A DNA stretch of 64,000 nt, from contig NC_053390.1 in the NCBI RefSeq assembly GCF_905171765.1, positions 578,672,471 to 578,736,470 of the forward strand, given 5' to 3'. The notes under the pieces were generated by a model that worked only from the letters and a program-made list of their open reading frames with translations, was not told the DNA's origin and ran no database searches. The position numbers were made by a program, and so were the translations under genes. This document shows, in pieces, positions 1-11,159 of the stretch; within the stretch, counting starts at the first letter, position 1, and every line of letters starts with the position of its first letter. This DNA comes from Bufo bufo (taxonomy: Eukaryota; Chordata; Amphibia; Anura; Bufonidae).

Positions 1-740
1 TAGGTATCACCGCATCCGTAACAACCTGCTCTATAAAAATACCACATGAACTAACCCTCAGGTGAACACCATAAAAAAGGTGTAAAAAAAAAGGCATTTT
101 TTGTTACCTTATATCACAAAAAGTGTAATGGCAAGCGATCAAAAAGTCATATGCACCCCAAAATAGTGCCAATCAAACCATCATCTCATCCCACAAAAAT
201 GATAGCCTACCTAAGACAATCGCCCAAAAAATAAAATAAACTATGGCTCTCAGAATATAAAGACACAAAACATGATTTTTTTTGTTTAAAAAATATTATT
301 GTGTAAAACTAAAAATAAAATAAAAAAAATCAGACATGTTAGGTATTGCCACGTCCGTAACGACCTGCTCTATAAAAATAACTTTTTTTGTCACCTTACA
401 TCACAAAAAGTGTAATATCAAACGATAAAAAAGTCATACGCACCCCAAAATCTTACCAATCAAACTGTCATCTCATCCCGCCAAAAATTAGACCCTACCT
501 AAGACAATCGCCCCAAAAAATAAAAAATATATGTCTCTCCGAATATGGAGACTCTAAAACGTGATTTTGTTTTAGTTTAAAAAATGCTTTTATTATGTAA
601 AATTTAAATAAATAAAAAAGCATACATATTAGGTATCGCCGCGTCTGTAAGAACCTGCTGTATAAAAATATCACATGAACTAACCCCTGAGGGGAACACC
701 GTAAAAAAAAAAAAAAAAAAAAAAAGTAAAAAATGCCATT
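1..740. repeat. tandem ~300-340 bp interspersed-repeat units (alpha type)
   Basis: At least three diverged copies of one unit begin near 1, 340 and 630. Each opens with a phrase like TAGGTATCRCCGCRTCCGTA, then a CTCTATAAAAAT block and an AT-rich stretch. The same unit recurs near 1650, 23020, 23370 and 23690, the last three inside the TTAA-flanked element at 22383-24517. The left edge lies outside the window. There are no coding features, and the A-rich stretches are low complexity. Confidence 0.75.
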
Positions 741-1619
741 TTTGACACCTCAATAAAAGTTTGGTTTGGGGGCACTCAGCTATCTAGTGCTGTATGGATT
801 AAAGATAGTCAGCTGATATAAAATGTTAATTCATTAGAGGATAAAAAATAAAAAGATGCATGGGTGTGTAGCGGATCACCCTGACATCCACCATGTACAT
901 AGGTCAGTATCACATGCATAGACAATATTTTGATAGTAAATGAAGGATAAACTATCTAGCTCTGTATGCATTAATGATGATCTAATTACTGTACAGCTAA
1001 AATGTAATAAACATTAAATCACATCCCAAAAAAAGATAAGATAAAAACTAGAAAAAAAAAGAATAAAAAATAGATTAATTGGAATCGAGGTATTTGTTAG
1101 GAAAAATAAATGAATAAAATTCATTATTTCAGTCCAATCATCTGGGATATAATAAAGGCTTATCAGGAATAGTCAGGGTTAATATCCAGGTATTGATTCT
1201 GGTGTTATCAATCCTGATAAATAGTGCTGGTAGATAGTTATTATATATGCACAGGGCTAGTGTGCTATTTCATTATGTCCCAATTGATAAATCCTTTTTG
1301 TGAAGGTGGGTATTGATCCCTTATATAAAGTACTTCCATATATGTGAGCAGATGCAGTGATTGTGGGTTTAATGGCTTATAGCCTGTACATTACCGCTCT
1401 GTAAACAGGAACTTGTAAGTCCGATTCACAATATCAGATGCGCACTGACTCTTCTGCTGCATCATCTCATACCTACATCATATCATACCTACATCATCTC
1501 ATACCTAAAAAAAATGAGCCCCTACATAAGACAGTCGCCCAAAAAATAAAAATAAACTATGGCTTTCAGAATACGAAGACACTAAAAAAGCATTTTTTTC
1601 AAAAATGCTTTATTATGTA
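741..1619. repeat. unassigned repeat interrupting the alpha units
   Basis: The stretch opens with a phrase like GGGGGCACTCAGCTATCT and a closely related phrase occurs near 62478, so it probably belongs to a dispersed family. I cannot assign a superfamily. It could be the end region of another Penelope-like family, because the PLE in this window also starts near a GGCACTCACTC phrase, but that is inference. From about 1500 the sequence resumes alpha-unit similarity. Small open frames here show no recognisable domain. Confidence 0.35.
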
Positions 1620-3090
1620 AAACTGAAACAAATAACCAAAAATTTGTATTGTCATGTCCGTAACAACCTGCTCTATAAAAATACCACATGATCTAACCTG
1701 TCAGATGAACATTGTAAATAACAAAAAAATATAAACGGTGCCAAAACAGCTATTTTTGTTACCTTGCCTCACAAAAAGTGTAATATAGACCAACCAAAAA
1801 TCATATGCACCCTAAAATAGTACCAACAAAACTGCCACCTCATCCCATAGTTTCCAAAATGGGGTAATTTTTTGGAGTTTCTTCTCTAGGGGGTGCATCA
1901 GGGGGTCTTCAAATGTGACATGGCAACTTAAAGTTATCCCAGTGAAATCTGACCTCCAGAAACCATATGGCATTCCTTTCCTTCTGCACACGGCTGTGTG
2001 CCTATACAACAGTTTCCGGCTAATAATCATTGAGGTTTTTTTGGCTGTTAACCCTTGCTTTGTTAGCGGGAAAAAATGGATTAAAATAAAAAATCTGCCA
2101 AAGTGAAATTCTGAAATTTCATCTACATTTTCCTTTAATTCTTGTGAAACACCTAAAGGGTTAACAAAGTTTGTAAAATCAGTTTTGAATACCTTCAGGG
2201 GTGTAGTTTCCAAAATGGGGTAACTTTTTTGGGAGTTTCTACTCTAGGGGCTCAACAGGAAGTTTTCAAATGTGACATGGCAAGTTAAAATTATGCCAGT
2301 GAAATCTGCCCTTCAAAAACCATATGGCATTCCTTTCCTTCTGTGCCCTGCCATGTGCCCACACAGCAGTTTACGACCACATATGGGATGTTTCTGTAAA
2401 CTACAGAATCAGGGCAATAAATATTGAGTTTTGTTTGGCTGTTAACCCTTGCTTTGTTACTGGAAAAAAATAGATTAAAATGGAAAATCTTCAAAAAAAG
2501 TTAAATTCAGAAATTTCATGAACATTTTCCTTTAATTCTTGTGGAACACCTAAAGGCTTAAGAACATTTGTAAAATCAGTTTTGAATACCTTGAGGGGTG
2601 TAGTTTCTAAAATGTGGCCATTTATGGGTGGTTTCTATTATGTAAGCCTCCTTAAGTGACTTCAGACCTGAACTGGTCCTTAAAAGTGGGTTTTGGAAAT
2701 TTTCTGAAAAATTTCAAGATTTGCTTCTAAACTTCTAAGCCTTTTAACGTCCCAAAAAAAGAAAATGTAATTTAAAAAATGATCCAAACATGAAGTAAAC
2801 ATATGGGGAATGTAAAGTAATAACTATTTAGGAGGTATCACTTTAAAAACAGAGAAATGGAATTTTTTTTAATTGTGAATTTTTCAAAATTTTTGGTAAA
2901 TTTGGTATTTTTTATAAATAAAAATTAAATGTTTTGACTCAATTTTACCACTGTCATGAAGTACAATATGTGATAAGAAAACAATCTCAGAATGACCTGG
3001 ATAAGTAAAAGCGTTTTAAAGTTACATATGTCAGATTTGCAAAAAATGGCCTGGTCCTTAATGTGAAAAATGGCAGGGTCCTGAAGGGGT
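1620..3090. repeat. alpha unit followed by two ~355 bp beta-type units
   Basis: One alpha unit begins near 1648. Two tandem copies of a second unit follow (about 1850-2205 and 2206-2600). They carry a phrase near AGTTTCCAAAATGGGGT and another near CATATGGCATTCCTTTCC. The tail (about 2600-3090) ends in a GGTCCTGAAGGGGTTAA phrase. The same alpha-beta-tail order occurs at 23020-24487 inside a TTAA-bounded element, so this is a second copy of that family with extra beta units. Small open frames here lie in repeat sequence and are not credible genes. Confidence 0.7.
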
Positions 3091-3143
3091 TAAACATAAT
3101 AACCGGGTGACTTCTGTTTTATACAACAGACACCCATGGCTAA

Positions 3144-3565
3144 TAGTGATGAGCAGCATAGGCAAAATTCGTTTTTGCCATATTTTGCAAATTTTTGGCC
3201 TAAAATTCACAATAAATTAGCAAATTCTAGAATTCGTGATCTTCAGTCATTATTTTCTTGATTTCAAAAATCATCAATGTAATATGAGCGTATTGCATGC
3301 ACAATACAGGCATGGGTCACCTTTGCTACATTTTTCAAGCTGCTAGAAGTTTCCTGAGACTGGAGAAAATGCACAGTACAGTAATTCTTATGACACTACC
3401 TAACACCCTGCATTGGAACCAGCTACACTATATCACTATCTAACCTACACTGACTACCGTATCTCCCACTAACTATTTGTATTATATATATATGAGCTAA
3501 CTAATGTAATTGACTCAGCAATGTAAATGACTCAGCAAAGCACAGAGCACAGCAATTACACTGCT

Positions 3566-3600
<35 letters not shown>

Positions 3601-3866
3601 CAGAACTACAAAAAACTGTAGAAAATGGCTGCTGGGGAGTTTTTTATATATTAAGGGGCAGGCAACTTTCCTATTGTTTGCTAGGGATGTTGCTAAGCTC
3701 AGACAAAGATATTACTGCCTTCTCATTGGCCCACAAGCAAGAAGCAGGAGGGTACTGATGAAAACAAATCTAGAATATTTGCGATTACGAAGATATAGCA
3801 CTATATTCTAAATCTTTGCGAATTCTCGATAAAGATTTGCGATTAGAATATTTGCAATCAACACTA
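3144..3866. mobile_element. non-autonomous hAT-type element, 723 bp
   Basis: The left end reads TAGTGATGAGC and the right end, read inward, TAGTGTTGATTG, matching the TAGNGNTGA-type termini of animal hAT elements. The flanks are ATGGCTAA (3136-3143) and CTGGCTAA (3867-3874), an 8 bp duplication with one mismatch; 8 bp is the hAT target length. Joining the flanks restores a continuous sequence across GGCTAATGTCC. The interior is AT-rich with many AATTCG and GCGAATT phrases and has no transposase. Confidence 0.75.
3574..3601. repeat. (CT)n microsatellite
   Basis: A C-rich run passes into about a dozen perfect CT dinucleotides. It lies inside the small hAT-type element. Confidence 0.95.
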
Positions 3867-3874
3867 CTGGCTAA

Positions 3875-4102
3875 TGTCCACGATCAGTGATAATGCTGAT
3901 CATGGGCATTTAACCCCTCAGATGCCTGGTGAAATGTGACCATGGCATTTGGGAGCGCAAAAAGCCCAGAATCATGTGCATTACTTCTTTGTTTTTTTTC
4001 TGCCCCCCCCCCACACACACAAAAAAAGTGGGATTGGAATCAATGAAAACTTCAGCTTGTTTTACATCAAACCAAGCCCTCACACAACTTTGTGAATGGA
4101 AA
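3875..4102. repeat. repeat flank of the PLE insertion (left part)
   Basis: No gene is seen. The sequence runs into the PLE target duplication and continues after the PLE at 14220-14610, which together form one interrupted dispersed repeat (phrases AAGCCCTCA and AAAAGTTATGG). It includes a short poly-C/CA stretch near 4005-4020. Confidence 0.6.
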
Positions 4103-4118
4103 CATGTAAAAGTTATGG
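4103..4118 (+). repeat. target-site duplication, left of PLE
   Basis: The 16-mer CATGTAAAAGTTATGG here is repeated exactly at 14204-14219. It brackets the Penelope-like element. The sequence after the right copy (CTCTCAGAATATGAAGACAC) is the natural continuation of the repeat found left of the element, as expected for an insertion duplication. Confidence 0.8.
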
Positions 4119-4566
4119 AAAATATATATATTATGAGACTGGCACTCACTCGCATGGAAATAGAGCAATAGTAGTGGTATTAATACACAATATTTAATTG
4201 GGAAAATATATTAAAAAGCAATGTTGCAATACAATGTTAAAATACTAAACAGTCGCTGCAGCGGACATACAATGACAAAAATAACAATATCAATACCCTA
4301 AAAATCCCTAAAATCTAAAACTTCAATAAAAACTAAAAAAAAGTCCAAAAGAAGGGGGACCATGTGTCCTGGATGTGCACACTATCGCAAGCCAAAGGTG
4401 TCAGTCTATTCCTTATAATAGTGTTGGCATTTCTTTCTTATATGCAATATAACATGAATATCCATGCAAGGCACTTCTTCAAATATCCGGAATTGTCCGA
4501 TATAAATATTCGATAGAGTATCCAATCGGACACAAAGTTTTTACTCACAGGTGAATGTCGATTATA
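4115..4566 (-). repeat. left inverted terminal (pLTR) arm of the PLE
   Basis: The arm is the reverse complement of 13663-14115 with small differences. Matching landmarks include the phrase near the outer end (ATTATGAGACTGG), the CGCTGCAGCGGACAT block and the inner end at GGTGAATGTCGATTAT. Homology stops abruptly after that phrase, which fixes the inner edge at about 4566. Inverted partial pLTR copies are known from Penelope elements and are thought to arise during target-primed integration. Confidence 0.85.
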
Positions 4567-5484
4567 CATAAAAAAAGCAAAAAATATAGAAACGCCCCAA
4601 GGCAGCATATATATGATCCCCATGAGAGGGAGCCAAATAGATTAGAAGGGAGTGATCGGACTACTAATAGTATTACCGATCAAACCAGATTCAATATACC
4701 AGTTAAAAACAGATATGAGAGTCTAGTACAACAACCTTTTTTAGATGGGACCCCACCACACCACTCACCTCGAATAAGACACCGACAGTCATAAACCCCA
4801 GAACGGCGACAGAAGACCACAAACATTACAAACGCACCATTACAACTTGAGACAAAACAAAACACAACAGGGATCAGAAAAAAGACAATATCCACAAAGA
4901 CCACCTCACATACAGAGACACCAAGAACCGGAAATTTATCCGGGACCATACAAACAAAGGAAGAGGGACAACTCACACTACCAGGAACACCAAGAAACCC
5001 CAAAAAGACACGGAGAGGGAGAAAGAAGACACAGAGAATACAGGAGATAATCCCAGAGGTAGTAGAGAATAGTAGCATTATGAACCTGAGTGAATTCACA
5101 CTCACTCAGGCGCAAATGTCACTCCTAAATAAAGGTTTAAAATTCACACCTACGGCTAGGCTAGACAAATTTAACACATATATTTGAATACAAATAATTC
5201 ATAAAAAATATATGTCTTAAAAAATATTTTTGGAAAAATCCTATAACCACTGAAATTCATAAAGACGAGAACTTCCTACATACAAATCTTAGGAATAAAT
5301 CCAGTAATTTTCCCAGGAATGAAATAGGACCAGAGATAGCTAGTTTTCAGAAAAATGTTGAAGCAGATCTGAGAAAAATAAAAGAGAAAAAAAGAGGTTA
5401 CCACAATTTAACAAATAAAGAAATAATGGCAAAGAGCTTAAAAAAAAAGAACAAATCACTATTCGCCCCGCCGATAAAGGCTGA
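4555..5484 (+). pseudogene. PLE N-terminal coding region, decayed
   Basis: The region lies directly upstream of, and mostly in the same frame as, the reverse transcriptase. The predicted product is rich in Lys, Arg, Gln and Thr, typical of the poorly conserved N-terminal part of PLE proteins. Near 5080-5186 the segment LTQAQMSLLNKGLKFTPT resembles the conserved stretch found before the PLE reverse transcriptase. Breaks seen: an in-frame TAA near 4792; TGA at about 5185; a change to the +2 frame by 5237; a return to the original frame across the A-run at about 5442-5450; and a TGA at 5482-5484, where the family normally has a glycine after ADKG. The start codon is uncertain. It overlaps the inner edge of the inverted arm. 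Confidence 0.65.
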
Positions 5485-7335
5485 GCTATTGTAATTTTAA
5501 ACACAAATAAACACAATGACGAATGTTTTAAACAATTATTAGACACAACCACTTATAAGAAATTAGAAGTGGATCCCACTGTGGACTACAATAAAGAATT
5601 AGGAGAATATTGTAATAGAGGCCTGGAAGTGGGGATTTTATCTAAGCAAGAATTTGATTTTATAATGGGAACACCAGGGAGACTTCCCGTTTTCTATTGT
5701 TTGCCTAAGGTACACAAGAACCCAGTGGACCCCCCAGGCCGTCCCATAGTATCGGGGATTGGGTCTCTGACTTCGAACTTGTCCAAATATTTGGATACGT
5801 GGTTACAACCACTAGTCAAAGATATGAGATCATATCTAAAGGACACGACACAAGTGATCCAAATGTTGGAGAAGTTGGAGGTAAAACCCGATTGCATAAT
5901 GGCAACTTTAGACATACAATCACTATATACTGTAATAGATCACGGGCAAGGGATCTCCACTTTAAAATCTCTACTGGGATCTCAGGACAATTTTAAACAG
6001 CAACAGATAGACTTTATAGTAGAAGGGGTGAAATATATCCTTGAACATAATTATTTTTATTTTGAAGGTCATCATTACCTACAAGCTAAAGGTACTGTCA
6101 TGGGCACCAGGTTTGCCCCCAGCTATGCAAATCTGTTCCTTGCACATTGGGAACGGCAACACATTGATCCACAGTGTGGGGGCAACCTGGTGCTCGGGCA
6201 AAGGTACATTGATGACGTGCTACTGATATGGAAAGGAAAAGAGGAAGAACTCGTAGCATTCATAGCCGGATTGAACCAAAATGATTATAATTTAGTGTTC
6301 AAATCGAATGAGAATAAAAAGGAAATAGAATATCTAGATCTTTTAATTACCCAGAAAGATAATAAATACATTTGTAGCACGTTTCAAAAGCAAATAGCGA
6401 GGAATGGCTTTATTCAATATTCGAGCTGCCATTTACCGAATTGGCTTTTAAATGTCCCCTTCGGACAATTCCGGCGTTTAAAGCGAAATTGCACGGAGAA
6501 TTCACAATTCGAAACGGAGGCGTCAACTATGAAAGAGAAATTCTTAGAGAGAGAATATCTATCCGAAACCATAGAGGAAGCACTTGAGAAAATAAGAAAT
6601 ATACCTAGAGAAACGTTTCTTTTACCAAAAATACAACAAACTACACCTAATAATGCAAATTTTAGACTGATCCTGCCTTATTCCATCCAGCATAGACAAA
6701 TAGGGTCAATCATTAAACAACATTGGCATCATATCTTACAAGACAAACTCTTGGGTCCATTGGTACCTGTGGTACCCCAAATAACGTACACTAGGGCACC
6801 CAATTTAGGGATTAAGATAGCCCCATCAATTAAACATAAAGATAAAAAACCTAGTATAATGCACAATTGGATTGGACTTAAGGGTTTTTATAGGTGTGGC
6901 AAATGTCGTGGGTGTAAAAACACGACATTTTCAAAAAGAACAACACAGGTCACCTCAACTCAGAACTCGTTTTCGGTAAAAATCAAACATTTTCTTACAT
7001 GTGATTCTACCAGTGTCATTTATTTGATACAATGTCCATGCCGAAAACAGTATATAGGCCGGACCAAAAGAGCTCTAAAAACAAGGATTTCGGAACATCT
7101 GACAAATATAAAAAACGGATATATGAAACATTCTCTCTCAAGACATTTTAAGGAGGCCCACAACAAAGATTATAGGGGGTTAACAATTACTGCTCTGGAA
7201 AGGATTGATAAAAATTGGCGAGGAGGGAAACACGCAGAGACCATGTCCAGAGCAGAGTCAAGGAAAATTTATGAATTTGGAAGCCTCATTCCGAAAGGTC
7301 TCAATGCAGACCTGGAAATTTTCGGATTCCTGTGA
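5485..7335 (+). CDS. Penelope-like reverse transcriptase with C-terminal GIY-YIG endonuclease (fragment open to the stop)
   Basis: This is the catalytic part of the PLE polyprotein, which copies element RNA into DNA at a nick made by its own endonuclease. Counting from the GTG at 5569, a FYCLPKVHK / GRPIVSG region lies at about residues 42-80, TLDIQSLYTVI at about 113-123, a GTVMGTRFAPSYANL block near 176-190, and the catalytic YIDD at 213-216. A cysteine cluster C443-x2-C446-x2-C449 precedes the GIY-YIG domain, whose core pairs are I484-Y485-L486 and Y495-I496-G497, followed by the conserved Arg-rich helix with RISEH. The C-terminus ends in GLNADLEIFGFL, a PLE-like tail. No stop interrupts 5485-7332, but a TGA sits just upstream at 5482, so a complete protein is not expected. 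No GTG or ATG start is credible as native. Confidence 0.9.
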   Translation, partial: AIVILNTNKHNDECFKQLLDTTTYKKLEVDPTVDYNKELGEYCNRGLEVGILSKQEFDFIMGTPGRLPVFYCLPKVHKNPVDPPGRPIVSGIGSLTSNLSKYLDTWLQPLVKDMRSYLKDTTQVIQMLEKLEVKPDCIMATLDIQSLYTVIDHGQGISTLKSLLGSQDNFKQQQIDFIVEGVKYILEHNYFYFEGHHYLQAKGTVMGTRFAPSYANLFLAHWERQHIDPQCGGNLVLGQRYIDDVLLIWKGKEEELVAFIAGLNQNDYNLVFKSNENKKEIEYLDLLITQKDNKYICSTFQKQIARNGFIQYSSCHLPNWLLNVPFGQFRRLKRNCTENSQFETEASTMKEKFLEREYLSETIEEALEKIRNIPRETFLLPKIQQTTPNNANFRLILPYSIQHRQIGSIIKQHWHHILQDKLLGPLVPVVPQITYTRAPNLGIKIAPSIKHKDKKPSIMHNWIGLKGFYRCGKCRGCKNTTFSKRTTQVTSTQNSFSVKIKHFLTCDSTSVIYLIQCPCRKQYIGRTKRALKTRISEHLTNIKNGYMKHSLSRHFKEAHNKDYRGLTITALERIDKNWRGGKHAETMSRAESRKIYEFGSLIPKGLNADLEIFGFL

Positions 7336-7431
7336 GAATCTAATGGTGGGTGTGCCCCTCGACAAATGAGGGGTCTCATGTTTGGCTGTCTATCAACACT
7401 GCAACCCCCCCTCTGTGATGGGCCCACCCAC

Positions 7432-7951
7432 CTTACAACACAGATTAAACACCTGAAAAGAAGCACTGTCACCTTTCTACTTTTCTATTATATTTATATT
7501 TATTAGTATATTATATGTATTATTATATTTATTTCACTGGATGGTTTCACGTTAGGTAATGTGATTTATGCATAAATATTGACACACTTTAAATCAATAT
7601 TCACAGTACAGCACTGGAATGGACCATTTAGCAAACTTTCTGGATTATTTCCTTTATAGATTAGACTAATTAGACCATGGGGCACACTATACTGCAAAAA
7701 ACACATTATACCCCAAAAAAAAGCATGGAAACCGCATATGCGTTTTTTTGGTTCCAGATCAGATTTTGGTATTGCAGACCAGATCCTTCATTCCAGATCG
7801 GCCTACTCACTATACAACACAGATTAATCACTTTTCTACTTCTTTATTATATTTATATTTATTAGTATATTATATGTATTATTATATTTATTTCACTTGT
7901 ATGGTTCGCATTATGTAATGTGATTTAGGTATAAATATTGACACACTTTAA
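7432..7951. repeat. tandemly duplicated ~380 bp unit in the PLE 3' region
   Basis: The block near 7432-7811 (acaacacagatta..., TATTAGTATATTATATG, then ATTGACACACTTTAA) is repeated from about 7812. The second copy is interrupted after 7951 by element A and resumes at 13024 (ATTAATATTCACAGTATAGC) to about 13250. The intact first unit therefore provides an internal empty-site control for the insertion. Confidence 0.8.
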
Positions 7952-8597
7952 CCACCTCAGCCCCCAGTGCTTAAACACCCTGAAAGACCAGGCCACTTTT
8001 TACACTTCTGACCTACACTACTTTCACCGTTTATTGCTCGGTCATGCAACTTACCACCCAAATGAATTTTACCTCCTTTTCTTCTCACTAATAGAGCTTT
8101 CATTTGGTGGTATTTCATTGCTGCTGACATTTTTACTTTTTTTGTTATTAATCGAAATTTAACGATTTTTTTTGCAAAAAAATGACATTTTTCACTTTCA
8201 GTTGTAAAATTTTGCAAAAAAAAACGACATCCATATATAAATTTTGCTCTAAATTTATTGTTCTACATGTCTTTGATTAAAAAAAAATGTTTGGGTAAAA
8301 AAAAAATGGTTTGGGTAAAAGTTATAGCGTTTACAAACTATGGTACAAAAATGTGAATTTCCGCTTTTTGAAGCAGCTCTGACTTTCTGAGCACCTGTCA
8401 TGTTTCCTGAGGTTCTACAATGGCCAGACAGTACAAACACCCCACAAATGACCCCATTTCGGAAAATACACACCCTAAGGTATTCGCTGATGGGCATAGT
8501 GAGTTCATAGAACTTTTTATTTTTTGTCACAAGTTAGCGGAAAATGATGATTTTTTTCTTTTTTTTTTTTTTCTTACAAAGTCTCATATTCCACTAA

Positions 8598-11150
8598 CTT
8601 GTGACAAAAAATAAAAACTTCCATGAACTCACTATGCCCATCACGAAATACCTTGGGGTCTCTTCTTTCCAAAATGGGGTCACTTGTGGGGTAGTTATAC
8701 TGCCCTGGCATTCTAGGGGCCCAAATGTGTGGTAAGGAGTTTGAAATCAAATTCTGTAAAAAATGACGAGTGAAATCCGAAAGGTGCTCTTTGGAATGTG
8801 GGCCCCTTTGCCCACCTAGGCTGCAAAAAAGTGTCACACATCTGGTATCTCCGTATTCAGTAGAAGTTGGGGAATGTGTTTTGGGGTGTCTTTTTACATA
8901 TACCCATGCTGGGTGAGATAAATATCTTGGTCAAATGCCAACTTTGTATAAAAAAATGGGAAAAGTTGTCTTTTGCCAAGATATTTCTCTCACCCAGCAT
9001 GGGTATATGTAAAAAGACACCCCAAAACACATTCCCCACCTTCTCCTGAGTACGGAGATACCAGATGTGTGACACTTTTTTGCAGCCTAGATGGGCAAAG
9101 GGGCCCACATTCCAAAGAGCACCTTTCGAATTTCACTCGTCATTTTTTACAGAATTTGATTTCAAACTCCTTACCACACATTTGGGCCCCTAGAATGCCA
9201 GGGCAGTATAACTACCCCACAAGTGACCCCATTTTGGAAAGAAGAGACCCCAGGGTATTCGCTGATGGGCATAGTGAGTTCATGGAAGTTTTTATTTTTT
9301 GTCACAAGTTAGTGGAATATGAGACTTTGTATGAAAAAAAAAAAAAAAAAAAAAAATCATCATTTTCCACTAACTTGTGACAAAAAATAAAAAATTCTAG
9401 GAACTCGCCATGCCCCTCACGGAATACCTTGGGGTGTCTTCTTTCCAAAATCGGGTCACTTGTGGGGTAGTTATACTGCCCTGGCATTTTCCAGGGGCCC
9501 TAATGTGTGGTAAGTAGGTAAATGACCAGTGAAATCCGAAAGGTGCTCTTTGGAATGTGGGCCCCTTTGCCCACCTAGGCTGCAAAAAAGTGTCACACAT
9601 CTGGTATCGCCGTATTCAGGAGACGTTGGGGAATGTGTTTTGGGGTGTCTTTTTACATATACCCATGCTGGGTGAGATAAATATCTTGGTCAAATGCCAA
9701 CTTTGTATAAAAAAATGGGAAAAGTTGTCTTTTGCCAAGATATTTCTCTCACCCAGCATGGGTATATGTAAAATGACACCCCAAAACACATTCTCCACCT
9801 TCTCCTGAGTACGGAGATACCAGATGTGTGACACTTTTTTGCAGCCTAGGTGGGCAAAGGGGCCCATATTCCAAAGAGCACCTTTCGGATTTCACTCGTC
9901 ATTTTTTACAGAATTTGATTTCAAACTCCTTACCACACATTTGGGCCCCTAGAATGCCAGGGCAGTATAACTACCCCACAAGTGACCCCATTTTGGAAAG
10001 AAGAGACCCCAGGGTATTCGCTGATGGGCATAGTGAGTTCATGGAAGTTTTATTTTTTGTCACAAGTTAGTGGAATATGAGACTTTGTATGAAAAAAAAA
10101 AAAAAAAAAAAAATCATCATTTTCCACTAACTTGTGACAAAAAATAAAAAATTCTAGGAACTCGCCATGCCCCTCACGGAATACCTTGGGGTGTCTTCTT
10201 TCCAAAATGGGGTCACTTGTGGGGTAGTTATACTGCCCTGGCATTTTCCAGGGGCCCTAATGTGTGGTAAGTAGGTAAATGACCAGTGAAATCCGAAAGG
10301 TGCTCTTTGGAATGTGGGCCCCTTTGCCCACCTAGGCTGCAAAAAGTGTCACACATCTGGTATCGCCGTATTCAGGAGACGTTGGGGAATGTGTTTTGGG
10401 GTGTCTTTTTACATATACCCATGCTGGGTGAGAGAAATATCTTGGCAAAAGACAACTTTTTCCATTTTTTTATACAAAGTTGGCATTTGACCAAGATATT
10501 TATCTCACCCAGCATGGGTATATGTAAAATGACACCCCAAAACACATTCCCCAACTTCTCCTGAGTACGGCGATACCAGATGTGTGACACTTTTTTGCAG
10601 CCTAGATGCGCAAAGGGGCCCAAATTCCTTTTAGGAGGGCATTTTTAGACATTTGGATACCAGACTTCTTCTCACGCTTTGGGGCCCCTAGAATGCCAGG
10701 GCAGTATAAATACCCCACATGTGACCCCATTTTGGAAAGAAGACACCCCAAGGTATTCAATGAGGGGCATGGCGAGTTCATAGAAATTTTTTTTTTTTGG
10801 CACAAGTTAGCGGAAATTGATATTTTTTATTTTTTTCTCACAAAGTCTCCCGTTCCGCTAACTTGGGACAAAAATTTCAATCTTTCATGGACTCAATATG
10901 CCCCTCACGGAATACCTGGGGGTGTCTTCTTTCCGAAATGGGGTCACATGTGGGGTATTTATACTGCCCTGGCATTCTAGGGGTCCTAAAGCGTGAGAAG
11001 AAGTCTGGAATATAAATGTCTAAAAAATTTTACGCATTTGGATTCCGTGAGGGGTATGGTGAGTTCATGTGAGATTTTATTTTTTGTCACAAGTTAGTGG
11101 AATATGTGACTTTGTAAGAAAAAAAAAAAAATTCCGCTAACTTGGGCCAA
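8598..11150. repeat. head-to-head ~380 bp units forming ~764 bp palindromes (element A)
   Basis: The unit runs from TCCACTAACTTGTGACAAAA through TGGGGTCACTTGTGGGG, GGTGCTCTTTGGAATG and ATACCCATGCTGGGTGAG to a short spacer, then reverses. Forward copies start near 8598, 9362 and 10125, and reverse copies follow after centres near 8955, 9715 and 10475. A shorter partial set runs to 11150. The palindromes are joined by A-runs (for example 9337-9357 and 10093-10113). Short open frames in this block are mirror images of one another and are not genes. Confidence 0.9.
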
Positions 11151-11159
11151 AAAAAAGAC

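Noticed and set aside
8857..10623. Multiple ~83-codon frames repeated on both strands
   Set aside because: They are mirror translations of the palindromic units of element A; the same frames recur in element B.
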